A stretch of DNA of 64,000 nucleotides, taken from positions 1,116,001-1,180,000 of the forward strand of contig NZ_CP045200.1 of assembly GCF_018636735.1 (NCBI RefSeq). Reading direction: 5' to 3'. Below the pieces are notes generated by a model. It did no database searches. It saw nothing but the letters and a program-made list of their open reading frames with translations, and was not told the origin of the DNA. This document shows, piece after piece, positions 28,854-38,087 of the stretch. The position numbers and the translations under genes were made by a program. Position 1 is the stretch's first letter. The number at the start of each line of letters is the position of its first letter. The DNA is from Erythrobacter sp. 3-20A1M. Lineage in GTDB: Bacteria; Pseudomonadota; Alphaproteobacteria; Sphingomonadales; Sphingomonadaceae.

Positions 28854-29252
28854 TCAACTGCACGGATATTCGCGGACCAGGATTTCACGCCACGCCTGGC
28901 GCAGGGTCAAGGCGCGGCGACGCTGTTGCGGGATCGCACCCAGGCGATCGACCACGAAGCGCGGCCCGACACCCTTCTTTTTCGCGCTCTCCGGTACGCA
29001 ATAGAGCGGCCTGCCCGCTTTCGCCGCCGCATCGTTCTCCGCCTTTACCGCCGCCCCGGCATCTTTCATGGCGGCCATCATCGGCTTGGTTCGCTTGTCG
29101 AGCAGGGCTCCCATTCCCTTGCCCAGAAGCTCGACGGAGGCGACATAGAACGTGTCCGCGTTCATATCGGCAGGGCGCGCAAGCGCCATGGCAGGCACCA
29201 GAGCCAAGGCGGCTGCGGTCAGGATCGTGATACGCAATGGTTTCCCTCCCAT
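28854..29252 (-). CDS. Secreted protein resembling the Rap1a/Tai fold
   Basis: 132 residues from the ATG at 29252. A TTG at 29237 with GGGAGGG just upstream is an attractive alternative and would give the signal peptide MRITILTAAALALV. The mature protein has the pattern CVPES, then a V-V-x-x-L helix, a region rich in Arg and a terminal REYPC, which recalls Rap1a/Tai immunity-type proteins (two cysteines bounding a helical domain). The likeness is weak and functional transfer would be unsafe. It lies convergent between the two DUF3667 genes. Confidence 0.6.
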   Translation of the reverse strand: MGGKPLRITILTAAALALVPAMALARPADMNADTFYVASVELLGKGMGALLDKRTKPMMAAMKDAGAAVKAENDAAAKAGRPLYCVPESAKKKGVGPRFVVDRLGAIPQQRRRALTLRQAWREILVREYPCS

Positions 29253-29425
29253 CGAATTTGCGATGTCCCGAGATTTCCTCTTTCGCGCATGAACGGCTCC
29301 TTACAGGAGGGAACCGCATTCCAGCGCGATAGCGTCGTCCGCTGGTAGATGGGGCTGACACAAGCTGGCACCTTGCAATTGCCGGATGGATCGGCACGGT
29401 GGACGCGCCTGGGGGGTATGCGCCG

Positions 29426-30583
29426 ATGAACGGAATCGAGGATCTTGGCGGAGCGGTGGAGGGCGGCCTGATCGCGCGCGCGGTCGAGCCGGAGGCGGGC
29501 GAGGCGAAGGACGGCCATACGCACGAGAATCGCTGCCTCAATTGCGGCACCCCGCTCATCGGTCCCTATTGCAACGAATGCGGGCAACGCGCGCATGTCC
29601 ACCGCACGCTGGGCGCGTTCTTCCACGACCTGGTCCACGGCGTGTTTCATTTCGAAGGCAAGCTGTGGCGCACGCTGCCGGCGATCGCGCTGCGCCCGGG
29701 GCGCATGACCCGCGCCTACATCGAGGGCCAGCGGGCGCGCTACGTCTCGCCGATCGCGCTCTACCTCTTCGTGGTGTTCGTCACCTTCGCCGCGTTCTCG
29801 ATGATGGGCAACGCGATCGATCTGGGCGGGCTCGAGAACCGGGGCGAGGTCGGGGCGCAGCTCCAAAGCAATCGCGAGCTGCTCGGCAGCCTGCGCGATC
29901 GGCGCGAAAGCCTGACGCAGGATGCGGGCCCTGCGCGCCTCACCGCCGTGCGGGAAATGTACGAGGCGCGCGACGTTGCGATCGACGCTTCCAACGTCGA
30001 AACCTATCGTCGGCAAGCGCTCGACGCGCTCGACCGGGCGATTGCGATCCAGCAGGAAGATATCGCGACGCTGGAGGCGATGCGGAAGGGCGGCGTGGTG
30101 GAGGCCGAGTTTTCGGAAGCGCGCGCCGTCCAGCTCGAGAACGATGGCACTTTCGGGCCGATCCAGGCCGCCGGTGGGGGCGACGGGTTCATGGATCATG
30201 CGTGGAAGAAGGCGAAAGCGAACCCGAACCTGCTTGCCTACAAGCTCAAGAACACGGCCTACAAGTTCGGCTGGCTGCTGATTCCGATCAGCGCGCCGCT
30301 GGTGTGGCTGCTGTTCGTCTTCGGGTCGCGGCGCTACCCGATGTACGATCACACGGTGTTCGTGACCTATTCGATAAGCGTGAGCCTGTTCCTGGTCCTC
30401 TTCGCGTCGATCCTGGGCAAGCTGGGGCTGGAGAGCTGGACCGCCATTCCGGCACTCGCGATGCCGATCCACATGGCGGTGCATTTCTGGGGCACCTACC
30501 GGCAAAGCACGCTGGGCTTCATCCTCCGCCTGCCGGCGCTCTATCTAATCACTTTCGTCGCGCTGTCGTGTTCCTGCTGGTGA
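29426..30583 (+). CDS. DUF3667 membrane protein, copy 2 (C-terminus probably frameshifted)
   Basis: 385 residues from the ATG at 29426 with a GGGGGG tract upstream; a GTG at 29399 is also in frame. Motifs in order: zinc-ribbon-like CLNCGTPLIGPYCNECGQ, HDLVHGVFHFEGKLWRTL, RPGRMTRAYIEGQRARYVSP, then membrane helices and a coiled, charged middle. The last helix ends abruptly as FVALSCSCW. One base further back the reading frame continues as VFLLVIAALGVM to a stop at 30606, exactly the expected end of a membrane helix, so one base seems missing near 30563-30567. Confidence 0.85.
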   Translation: MNGIEDLGGAVEGGLIARAVEPEAGEAKDGHTHENRCLNCGTPLIGPYCNECGQRAHVHRTLGAFFHDLVHGVFHFEGKLWRTLPAIALRPGRMTRAYIEGQRARYVSPIALYLFVVFVTFAAFSMMGNAIDLGGLENRGEVGAQLQSNRELLGSLRDRRESLTQDAGPARLTAVREMYEARDVAIDASNVETYRRQALDALDRAIAIQQEDIATLEAMRKGGVVEAEFSEARAVQLENDGTFGPIQAAGGGDGFMDHAWKKAKANPNLLAYKLKNTAYKFGWLLIPISAPLVWLLFVFGSRRYPMYDHTVFVTYSISVSLFLVLFASILGKLGLESWTAIPALAMPIHMAVHFWGTYRQSTLGFILRLPALYLITFVALSCSCW

Positions 30584-30602
30584 TCGCGGCGCTCGGGGTG
30601 AT

Positions 30603-30641
30603 GTAAACAAAGCCCCGACAGGTGAATCACCTGCCGGGGCT
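30603..30641 (-). terminator. Rho-independent terminator of ftsH
   Basis: On the minus strand a 14-bp stem (30628-30641 with 30611-30624, one G-U pair) is followed by TTTGTTT. The G-U pair is an A-C mismatch on the plus strand, so the element favours minus-strand transcription. It lies about 50 bases past the ftsH stop. Confidence 0.85.
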
Positions 30642-30691
30642 GGATGTTGGTTTCGCGAGATCGTGTTGGTTTGGCGCTTGGCCGATCGGGA

Positions 30692-32650
30692 TCAGCCCGG
30701 CTGCGGGGCGCCTTCTCCGCCGAAGCGCTTGCCCGACTTGGGGATGGCGGACCCGGTCACGGGGCGAATATTGCTCGGGCCCTTCGGCTCGTCGGGTCGC
30801 TCCAGCTTGCCGTCCTTGAGCAGCTGGACGATCTCGTCACCGGTCAGGGTCTCGAACTCGAGCATCGCCTGCGCGAGGAGATGGAGCTTGTCCTCCTGGT
30901 CGGTCAGGATCTCGGTCGCGCGCTTGAGCGCGGTTTCGACCAGCGTCTTGATCTCGGCGTCGATCAGCTTGTTGGTCTCGTCCGAGCCCATGGTGCGCGC
31001 GGTCTGCCCCATGCCGAGATAGCCTTCCTGGCTTTCCTCGTACTGGAGCGGACCGAGCTTGTCGCTCATGCCCCATTTGGTGACCATGTTGCGCGCCAGC
31101 TTGGTCGCGTACTGGATGTCGGACGAAGCGCCGCTCGACACCTTGTCGTGGCCGAAGATGATCTCCTCCGCCACGCGCCCGCCCATGCTGACCGCGAGGT
31201 CGGCGAGCATCTTGTCGCGGTGGTAGGAGTAGTTGTCGCGTTCCGGCAGGCGCATCACCATGCCCAGCGCGCGGCCGCGCGGGATGATCGTCGCCTTGTG
31301 GATCGGGTCGGACGCCGGCTCGTTCAGGCTGACGAGGGCATGGCCCGCCTCGTGATAGGCGGTCATCTTTTTTTCGTCGTCAGTCATGACCATGGAGCGG
31401 CGTTCGCTGCCCATCATGACCTTGTCCTTCGCGTCCTCGAACTCCTGCATCGCGACCAGCCGCTTGTTGCGGCGTGCCGCGAGCAGCGCGGCCTCGTTGA
31501 CGAGGTTGGCGAGGTCCGCGCCCGAGAAACCCGGTGTGCCACGCGCGATGGTGCGGCTGTTCACGTCGGGTGCGAGCGGCACCTTCTTCATGTGGACCTG
31601 GAGGATCTTCTCGCGCCCGTCGATATCGGGCACCGGCACCACCACCTGGCGGTCGAAGCGGCCCGGGCGCAGCAATGCGGGGTCGAGCACATCGGGCCGG
31701 TTGGTTGCGGCGACGATGATGATGCCTTCGTTCGCCTCGAACCCGTCCATCTCGACCAGCAGCTGGTTCAGCGTCTGCTCGCGTTCGTCGTTGGAATTGC
31801 CGAGGCCGTGGCCGCGCGAACGGCCGACCGCGTCGATTTCGTCGATGAAGAGGATGCACGGCGCATTCTTCTTCGCCTGTTCGAACATGTCGCGCACGCG
31901 GCTCGCGCCCACGCCGACGAACATCTCGACGAAGTCGGAGCCAGAAATGGTGAAGAACGGCACGCCCGCCTCACCCGCGATGGCGCGAGCGAGCAAGGTC
32001 TTGCCGGTGCCGGGCGAGCCGACCAGCAGCGCACCCTTTGGAATCTGTCCGCCCAGCTTGGAGAAGCGGCTCGGGTCCTTCAGGAACTCGACGACCTCCT
32101 GCAATTCCTCGCGCGCCTCGTCGATCCCGGCGACGTCGTCGAACGTCACGCGGCCCTGCTTCTCGGTCAGCATCTTGGCCTTCGACTTGCCGAAGCCCAT
32201 GGCACCGCCTGCGCCGCCGCCCTTCTGCACCTGGCGCAGCGCGAAGAACGCGATGCCCAGGATCAGCAGGAACGGGAGCGATTGCAGCAGGATGTAGAGG
32301 AATACGTTGGGCTGGTCCGCCTTCGCCCCCGAATAGGTGACGTCGTTGGCGTCGAGCAGCTGCGTCAGATTCGTGTCGCCCTGGACCGGAACGGTGGTGA
32401 ACGCCTTGTCGTTCTTGAGCGTGCCGGTGATCTGGTCCGGCGCGATCTCCACGCTCTTGACCATGCCCGCTTCCACCTGGTTGCGGAAATCGGAATAGCC
32501 GATCTGCGTGCCCGGCGTGCTGGACCCGTTGGAGAACATGGAGACGACCAGCAGCAGCGCGAGGAACACCCCGCCCCAGATCATCATGCTCTTGATCCAG
32601 GGATTCGGCCCCCCGGATTCGGGATCTTGCTGATTCTGGTTATCGCTCAT
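30692..32650 (-). CDS. ftsH: ATP-dependent zinc metalloprotease FtsH
   Basis: 652 residues. FtsH is a hexameric inner-membrane protease that degrades membrane and regulatory proteins. Two membrane helices (about 20-38 and 117-137) flank a periplasmic domain. AAA module: Walker A GSPGTGKT 211-218, Walker [11 protein letters not shown], second region of homology [20 protein letters not shown]. Protease: HEAGH at 433-437. The tail is Gly/Pro-rich. The upstream gene is an acyl-CoA dehydrogenase, not tilS as in many relatives, so the usual tilS-ftsH order is broken here. Confidence 0.97.
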   Translation of the reverse strand: MSDNQNQQDPESGGPNPWIKSMMIWGGVFLALLLVVSMFSNGSSTPGTQIGYSDFRNQVEAGMVKSVEIAPDQITGTLKNDKAFTTVPVQGDTNLTQLLDANDVTYSGAKADQPNVFLYILLQSLPFLLILGIAFFALRQVQKGGGAGGAMGFGKSKAKMLTEKQGRVTFDDVAGIDEAREELQEVVEFLKDPSRFSKLGGQIPKGALLVGSPGTGKTLLARAIAGEAGVPFFTISGSDFVEMFVGVGASRVRDMFEQAKKNAPCILFIDEIDAVGRSRGHGLGNSNDEREQTLNQLLVEMDGFEANEGIIIVAATNRPDVLDPALLRPGRFDRQVVVPVPDIDGREKILQVHMKKVPLAPDVNSRTIARGTPGFSGADLANLVNEAALLAARRNKRLVAMQEFEDAKDKVMMGSERRSMVMTDDEKKMTAYHEAGHALVSLNEPASDPIHKATIIPRGRALGMVMRLPERDNYSYHRDKMLADLAVSMGGRVAEEIIFGHDKVSSGASSDIQYATKLARNMVTKWGMSDKLGPLQYEESQEGYLGMGQTARTMGSDETNKLIDAEIKTLVETALKRATEILTDQEDKLHLLAQAMLEFETLTGDEIVQLLKDGKLERPDEPKGPSNIRPVTGSAIPKSGKRFGGEGAPQPG

Positions 32651-32734
32651 CGGGCGCGGTTCCTTTCACCTTCGCAATGTAGGCGCAGGCAAGTGAATGG
32701 CAAGTTGACGCCTATACCCGATTCTTCCCGTGAA

Positions 32735-33898
32735 TCATATCGATCTGGCGATCAGCATTCGCATGATCTCGTTCGATCCGCCGAAGATGCGCGCAATACG
32801 GCTGTCGCGGTACATCCGCGCGATCGGATAGTCGTTTATGTAGCCAGAGCCGCCGTGCAGTTGCAGGCATTTGTCGACCACCTCGCTCTGCAGTTCGGTG
32901 ACCCAGTATTTCGCCATGCTGGCGGTCGCGACGTCGAGCTCGCCCTTCAGCAGCCGCCCGATGCAATCGTTCACGAACACGCGCGCCGCGGTGCCCTTCG
33001 CCTTCAGGTCGGCGAGCACGAACTGGGTGTTCTGGAAATCCCACACGGTCTGGCCGAAAGCCTTGCGGCTTTTCACGAAATCGACCGTCACGTCGAGCGC
33101 GCGTTCGATCCCGTCCATCGCCTGGACCGCGATGATCAGCCGCTCCTGCGGCAGCTCGCCCATCAGCTGGTAGAAGCCCTTGCCCTCGACCCCGCCCAGG
33201 ATCGCGTCGCCCGGCACGAACACGTCGTCGAAGAACAGCTCGCTGGTGTCCTGCGCGTCGAGTCCGATCTTGTCGAGCTTCCTGCCGCGCTGGAACCCTT
33301 GCGCCCCTTCGGTTTCCAGTAGCACCAGCGAGATGCCCTTGGCGCGCTCGTTCGGGTCGGTCTTCGCCACCACGATCACGAAATCGGCGATCTGGCCGTT
33401 GGAGATGTAGGTCTTGGAGCCGTTGAGGCGGTAGCCATTCCCATCCTTGGTGGCGGTGGTTGTGATGCTCTGCAGGTCGGAGCCGACGCCCGGCTCGGTC
33501 ATCGCGATGGCGCTGACCAGCTCACCCGAAACGAGGCGCGGCAGATATTTCTTCTTCTGCTCCTCGGTCCCGTGGCGCACGAGATAGGGCAGGATGATGA
33601 CGTTGTGCAGGCTCGCGGCGAAGCCTTCGACGCCATGCTTCGACACCTGGTCGACCACCACCAGATCGTGCCGGAAATCGCCGCCATGGCCGCCATATTC
33701 CTCCGGCACGGAGACGCCCAGCAGCCCGGCCTCGCCCGCCTCGCTCCAGAACGCGCGTTCGACCTGCCCCGCCTCGCGCCAGCCGGCGACGCGCTTCTCG
33801 GGCGCGGCCCGCTCCAGGAACTTGCCGACCACGTCGGAGAAGATCGCGATCTCCTCGTCTTCCATGAAGGCGGGGGCGGGAACATCGATCACGGGCAT
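32735..33898 (-). CDS. Acyl-CoA dehydrogenase (long-chain-like)
   Basis: 387 residues from the ATG at 33898. FAD enzyme that introduces the first double bond in beta-oxidation. Family motifs are AMTEPGVGSDLQSI, KTYISNGQIADFVIVVAKT and the C-terminal IFGGSNEIMRMLIARSI. The catalytic Glu lies in the ELPQERLIIA segment, the arrangement seen in long-chain-type enzymes, unlike the ivd gene above. It is the last gene of a three-gene unit with the racemase and hydratase, starting 31 bases after the racemase stop. Confidence 0.9.
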   Translation of the reverse strand: MPVIDVPAPAFMEDEEIAIFSDVVGKFLERAAPEKRVAGWREAGQVERAFWSEAGEAGLLGVSVPEEYGGHGGDFRHDLVVVDQVSKHGVEGFAASLHNVIILPYLVRHGTEEQKKKYLPRLVSGELVSAIAMTEPGVGSDLQSITTTATKDGNGYRLNGSKTYISNGQIADFVIVVAKTDPNERAKGISLVLLETEGAQGFQRGRKLDKIGLDAQDTSELFFDDVFVPGDAILGGVEGKGFYQLMGELPQERLIIAVQAMDGIERALDVTVDFVKSRKAFGQTVWDFQNTQFVLADLKAKGTAARVFVNDCIGRLLKGELDVATASMAKYWVTELQSEVVDKCLQLHGGSGYINDYPIARMYRDSRIARIFGGSNEIMRMLIARSI

Positions 33899-33929
33899 GG
33901 TGGCGGTCCTCTCTCGTCTGCTTCTCGTC

Positions 33930-35090
33930 TCAGCCGACGGTGCCGGCGGCGCGCAGTGCCTCGCGCTCGCTTCCGGTCATACCCAACCCGGCCAGAATTG
34001 CGTCGGTGTCGGCACCCGGCAGCGGGGCCGGGCGGGGCGGGTCAGTCGACGTGTCGGAATAGCGCGGCGCGGGCGCGGGCTGGATGTCGCCGCCCACGGT
34101 GACGAAGGTTTCGCGGGTGCGGTTGTGCGGATGCTCCGGCGCTTCGCCCATGGTCAGGACGGGCGCATAGCAGACGTCGGTATGCTCCATCAGCGCGTCC
34201 CACTCGGCGCGGGTCTTCGTCGCGAAAACGCCTGCCAGCTTCTCCTTGAGCGCAGGCCAGTTCGCACGGTCGTGCTGCGCGTCGAAAGCGGGATCGTCGG
34301 CGAGTCCCGCCAGCCGCCGCAGTTCCGCGTAGAATTGCGGCTCAATGCTGCCGATCGCGACATACTTGCCATCGGCGGTCTGGTAGGTGTCGTAGAACGG
34401 CGCACCGGTATCGATGATGTTGGTGCCGCGTTCGTCCGACCACGCCCCCATGCTGCGCATTCCGTGGAGCATGGCCATCAGCACCGCGCTGCCATCGGTC
34501 ATGGCGGCGTCGATCACCTGGCCTTCCCCGCCGCGCGCGACGTTGAGCAGGGCCGCCACCATCCCGAACGCCAGCATCATGCCGCCGCCGCCGAAATCGC
34601 CGACGAGATTTATCGGCGGGGTCGGCTTCTCGCCCGCCCGGCCGAAATGCGCGAGCGCGCCGCTCAGCGCAATATAGTTGATGTCGTGCCCGGCGGCGTG
34701 CGCGTAGGGGCCGGTCTGGCCCCAACCGGTCATGCGCCCATAGACCAGCTTCGGATTGTCGCGCAGCAACTCTTCCGGGCCAAGGCCGAGCCGTTCCATC
34801 ACCCCGGGGCGGAACCCCTCGATGAGCCCGTCCGCCCCTGTGCACAGCCGGCGCGCCAGCGCGACCCCCTGCTCGCTCTTCAGGTCGAGCGCGATCGAGC
34901 GCCGCCCGCGTGCCAGGACGTCTTTGGTCGAGACCGGCTGCGAGCCTCCGCGCGCGCCACTCGCGCGGTCGATCCGGATCACGTCCGCGCCGTGGTCGGC
35001 CAGCATCATGCCGCAAAACGGCCCCGGCCCGATCCCGGCGAACTCCACGATGGTCAGCCCCGACAGCGGGCCGCCTCGCGTGGTGGACAT
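33930..35090 (-). CDS. CaiB/BaiF-type CoA transferase, alpha-methylacyl-CoA racemase-like
   Basis: 386 residues from the ATG at 35090. The N-terminal block [31 protein letters not shown] is the CaiB/BaiF signature. The pair His in [13 protein letters not shown] and Asp in [13 protein letters not shown] matches the active site of alpha-methylacyl-CoA racemases, as does the GQTGPYA segment. Racemase activity on 2-methyl-branched acyl-CoA esters is therefore more likely than CoA transfer. It starts at a TAATG overlap with the hydratase gene. Confidence 0.88.
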   Translation of the reverse strand: MSTTRGGPLSGLTIVEFAGIGPGPFCGMMLADHGADVIRIDRASGARGGSQPVSTKDVLARGRRSIALDLKSEQGVALARRLCTGADGLIEGFRPGVMERLGLGPEELLRDNPKLVYGRMTGWGQTGPYAHAAGHDINYIALSGALAHFGRAGEKPTPPINLVGDFGGGGMMLAFGMVAALLNVARGGEGQVIDAAMTDGSAVLMAMLHGMRSMGAWSDERGTNIIDTGAPFYDTYQTADGKYVAIGSIEPQFYAELRRLAGLADDPAFDAQHDRANWPALKEKLAGVFATKTRAEWDALMEHTDVCYAPVLTMGEAPEHPHNRTRETFVTVGGDIQPAPAPRYSDTSTDPPRPAPLPGADTDAILAGLGMTGSEREALRAAGTVG

Positions 35091-35851
35091 TATCTGCCCT
35101 TCCACTCCGGCTTGCGCTTCTCGGCGAAGGCGGCGGCGCCTTCGCGCGCGTCCTCGCTGGCGAAAACCTGCGGCGTAAGCTGGCCCTGCCGCTGCCACCG
35201 CTCGTCGGGCGACCAGCCGCGCGATTCTTCGATGATCTGCTTCGAGATACGCACCGCCAGCGGCCCGTTCGCGGCGATCGCCTGCGCCAGCTCCATCGCG
35301 CCGTCCAGCGCGGACCCGTCGGTTACGCGGTTGATAAGCCCGAGTTCGTAGCCGCGCGCGGCGTCGGTGAAATCGCCCGTCAGCGCCAGTTCCATCGCGA
35401 CCTTGTGCGGGATCTGGTCGGGCAGCAGCATCAGGCCACCCGCCGCCGCGGCAAGGCCGCGCTTCGCTTCGGGAATTCCCAGCTTCGCCCCGCTATGCGC
35501 GACGACCATGTCGCAGGCGATCATCAGTTCGAGCCCGCCTGCCAGCGCATAGCCCTCTACCGCGGCGATCAGCGGTTTCGCCGGCTTGCGCTCGGTCAGG
35601 CCGCCGAAGCCCCGCCCTTCGACGAAGGGGGATTCGCCGCGCAGGAATCCCTTGAGATCCATGCCCGAACAGAAGGTGCCGCCCGCGCCCGTCAGGATAC
35701 CCACCCGCAGCTCGTCCTCGGCGTCGAGCCGGTCGAGCGCCGCGGCGATCCCTTCCGCAGCCTCGCGGTTGATGGCGTTCTTCGCTTCGGGCCGGTCGAT
35801 GGTGATGACCAGCACGTTTCCGCGCGTTTCGGTGTGGACGGGCTCGCTCAT
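35090..35851 (-). CDS. Enoyl-CoA hydratase/isomerase family protein (crotonase)
   Basis: 253 residues from the ATG at 35851. Crotonase-fold enzyme with the oxyanion-hole segments [13 protein letters not shown] and [19 protein letters not shown], and the [13 protein letters not shown] block that carries the acidic catalytic position. It hydrates or isomerises enoyl-CoA intermediates. It is first in a unit with the racemase and the acyl-CoA dehydrogenase. It could serve beta-oxidation of branched acids; the particular substrate is not visible. Confidence 0.88.
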   Translation of the reverse strand: MSEPVHTETRGNVLVITIDRPEAKNAINREAAEGIAAALDRLDAEDELRVGILTGAGGTFCSGMDLKGFLRGESPFVEGRGFGGLTERKPAKPLIAAVEGYALAGGLELMIACDMVVAHSGAKLGIPEAKRGLAAAAGGLMLLPDQIPHKVAMELALTGDFTDAARGYELGLINRVTDGSALDGAMELAQAIAANGPLAVRISKQIIEESRGWSPDERWQRQGQLTPQVFASEDAREGAAAFAEKRKPEWKGR

Positions 35852-35976
35852 GTCTCTCTCCCATTTCGGTTTGCAACCGGTTATCACCGTGCTGGCGCAC
35901 CCCTTGCCCAGCGTCAAGGCGGGACCGATCCGGGCGTTCGACGTTGAGAGAGCAAGAACCAACGCAGGAGAATCCG

Positions 35977-36888
35977 ATGGCCGATCACGACCCCGCCGAC
36001 AATCTGCCCGCAGGCTACGAACCACCGAAGGTCTGGAATGCCGAAACCGAAAGCGGGGGGCAGTTCGCGGGTATCAACCGGCCGACCGCCGGCGCGCGAT
36101 ACGACCGCGACCTGCCTGTGGGCGACCACCCGTTCCAGCTCTATTCGCTCGCCACACCCAACGGGCAGAAGGCGGCGATCATGTTCGAGGAACTGCTCGA
36201 AGCCGGTCACGCGGAGGCGGAATACGATGCCTGGCTGATCAACATCATGGATGGCGACCAGTTTTCGAGCGGCTTCGTCGAAGTGAACCCCAATTCCAAG
36301 ATCCCGGCCCTGCTCGACCGTTCGGGCCGCGAACCGGTGCGCGTGTTCGAATCGGGATCGATCCTCCTCCATCTGGCGGAGAAGTTCGGCGCGTTCCTGC
36401 CCGCCTCCGGGCCGCAGCGGACCGAAACGCTCAATTGGCTGATGTGGCAGATGGGGGCCGGACCGTTCCTGGGCGGCGGCTTTGGTCATTTCTACGCCTA
36501 CGCGCCGATCAAGATCGAATACGCGATCGACCGCTTCGCGATGGAGGTGAAGCGGCAGCTCGACCTGCTCGACAGCGTGCTTGCCGACCGGCGCTTCATC
36601 GCGGGCGAGGATTTCTCCATCGCCGACATGGCGATCTATCCCTGGTACGGCGGGGTGATGAAATCGGCCTACGACGCGCAGGAATTCCTGCAGGTCAAGG
36701 AGTACGCCAATCTGCAGCGCTATGCCGAAGAGGTCGGCAACCGGCCCGCCGTCCGGCGCGGCGAGATGGTCAACAATATCCGCGGCCCCGCCGAACGCCA
36801 GTTGCACGAGCGCCACGACGCCCGCGATTTCGACCTTAACACGCAGGACAAGATGGAGGCTCGCGGCGGCGAGCGCGTCGTTCCCTGA
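35977..36888 (+). CDS. Glutathione S-transferase, YghU-like
   Basis: 303 residues from the ATG at 35977 with GCAGGAG upstream. The long N-terminal extension (MADHDPADNLPAGYEPPKVW) and the thioredoxin-like domain starting PFQLYSLATPNGQKAAIMFEEL are typical of the YghU/Nu class, which uses a Thr/Asn environment and binds glutathione disulfide. The C-terminal helical domain includes DFSIADMAIYPWYGGV. It would act in cytosolic thiol or peroxide metabolism. It is divergent from the crotonase unit. Confidence 0.9.
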   Translation: MADHDPADNLPAGYEPPKVWNAETESGGQFAGINRPTAGARYDRDLPVGDHPFQLYSLATPNGQKAAIMFEELLEAGHAEAEYDAWLINIMDGDQFSSGFVEVNPNSKIPALLDRSGREPVRVFESGSILLHLAEKFGAFLPASGPQRTETLNWLMWQMGAGPFLGGGFGHFYAYAPIKIEYAIDRFAMEVKRQLDLLDSVLADRRFIAGEDFSIADMAIYPWYGGVMKSAYDAQEFLQVKEYANLQRYAEEVGNRPAVRRGEMVNNIRGPAERQLHERHDARDFDLNTQDKMEARGGERVVP

Positions 36889-36925
36889 TCGGACGAACGA
36901 CGCGCTGCGCTAGGAAGTGCCCGCC

Positions 36926-37993
36926 CTACCGGGCGGTAAGCGGCGCTTCCAGCTCGGCCTTGGTCACCACTGGGGCCAGCGTGGTCGCCTTCTGCGCATT
37001 GGTGCTCATCACGCCATCGGGCGAGGCGACCAGGCCGATCTTGGCCAGCGGGCCGCCCTTGCCCCACATCTGCGGCCACTGGGCGAGATATTCCTTCAGG
37101 CCCGGAATGGCGTTCGCATGCGCCTTCTTCACATAGACGAACAGCGGCCGCGCGCCGGGATAGCTGAAGCTGGAGATGTTCTCGTAGGTCGGTTCGACCC
37201 CGTTCATCTTCAGCCCGTTCAGCCGGCTCGCATTCTCTTCCAGATAGGAATAGCCGAAGATGCCGACGGCGTTCTTGTTCGCCTCGATCTTCTGCACGAT
37301 CAGATTGTCCTGCTCGCCCTGCTCGACATATTTGCCGTCGGTGCGAACCTCGGTGCAGGTGCGGGTGAAGGCGTCCTTGTCGCTTTCCTTCAGCGCTTCC
37401 ATCTCCGCATTGCCTTCGCAACCCTTTTCCAGGATCAGCTCCTTCAGCGCGTCGCGCGTGCCGCTGGTCGAGGGCGGGCCATAGACCAGGATCGGCAGGT
37501 CGGGCAGCGAGGGATCGACGTCCTTCCAGGTCTGCGCGGTCTGCTCCTTGCCATAAGGCTTCGCCGCCAGCGCGCGGTACACGATCTCGGGCGTCAAGTT
37601 CATCTCGATGCCGCCCTTGGTCGCGGCGAAGGCGATCCCGTCGAGTCCGACCTGGACCTCCACGATGTCCTTCACGCCGTTCGCGGCGCAGGTGTCGAAC
37701 TCGCTCGGCTTCATCCGGCGCGAGGCATTGGCGAGGTCGGGCGTGTCCGCCCCCACGCCCTGACAGAACAGCGCGATGCCGCCGCCCGTGCCGGTCGATT
37801 CGATCAGCGGCGAACCGTAGTTCGGGTTCGACCGGGCGAAGGTTTCCGCCACCTTCTTGGCGAAGGGATAGACGGTCGAGGAGCCCACCGCGCGGATAGT
37901 GTCGCGCGTTGCGCCCGCGCCGCCGGCACCGCCGCAGGCGGCGAGAGCCAGAGCGGAAGCGGCGACGAGGCCGAGAGACGCGATCTTCTTCAT
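36926..37993 (-). CDS. pstS: Phosphate ABC transporter substrate-binding protein
   Basis: 355 residues from the ATG at 37993, chosen because AGGGA lies eight bases upstream; an ATG two codons earlier is also in frame. Lipoprotein signal peptide ending ALALAACGG. The mature protein has the periplasmic binding fold with RAVGSSTVYPFAKKVAETF, a GTGGGIALFCQG phosphate-binding segment, YGPPSTSGTRDALKEL and GIFGYSYLEEN. It captures phosphate for the Pst transporter, whose pstCAB genes are not in the window. A Pho-box-like site lies 44 bases upstream. It is downstream of the porin gene. Confidence 0.93.
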   Translation of the reverse strand: MKKIASLGLVAASALALAACGGAGGAGATRDTIRAVGSSTVYPFAKKVAETFARSNPNYGSPLIESTGTGGGIALFCQGVGADTPDLANASRRMKPSEFDTCAANGVKDIVEVQVGLDGIAFAATKGGIEMNLTPEIVYRALAAKPYGKEQTAQTWKDVDPSLPDLPILVYGPPSTSGTRDALKELILEKGCEGNAEMEALKESDKDAFTRTCTEVRTDGKYVEQGEQDNLIVQKIEANKNAVGIFGYSYLEENASRLNGLKMNGVEPTYENISSFSYPGARPLFVYVKKAHANAIPGLKEYLAQWPQMWGKGGPLAKIGLVASPDGVMSTNAQKATTLAPVVTKAELEAPLTAR

Positions 37994-38016
37994 GTGCATG
38001 TTCCCTGATTGATAAG

Positions 38017-38032
38017 AGCGCCTATCGGCGCT
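38017..38032 (-). promoter_or_regulatory. Leader hairpin before pstS
   Basis: AGCGCC-GATA-GGCGCT on the minus strand forms a 6-bp hairpin with a tetraloop between the Pho-box-like site and the ribosome site of pstS. It might stabilise the transcript. No T-run follows. Confidence 0.35.
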
Positions 38033-38036
38033 GTTT

Positions 38037-38054
38037 TTGACGCTGGTGTGACAA
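38037..38054 (-). promoter_or_regulatory. Pho-box-like site upstream of pstS
   Basis: The minus strand reads TTGTCACACCAGCGTCAA, two GTCA half-sites 11 bases apart as in the PhoB operator (CTGTCAT-N4-CTGTCAY). It is 44 bases before the pstS start. The second half-site has two mismatches. Confidence 0.55.
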
Positions 38055-38087
38055 TGGCCGGGTGACGGGGCGGGCAGACCCGCCGGT

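Noticed and set aside
30644-33322. 892-codon open frame opposite ftsH and the acyl-CoA dehydrogenase gene
   Set aside because: It spans two unrelated genes and the gap between them and has shadow-like composition.
36921-36936. CCGCCC/GGGCGG hairpin at the pstS end as a terminator
   Set aside because: Short stem overlapping the pstS stop codon with no T-run on either strand.
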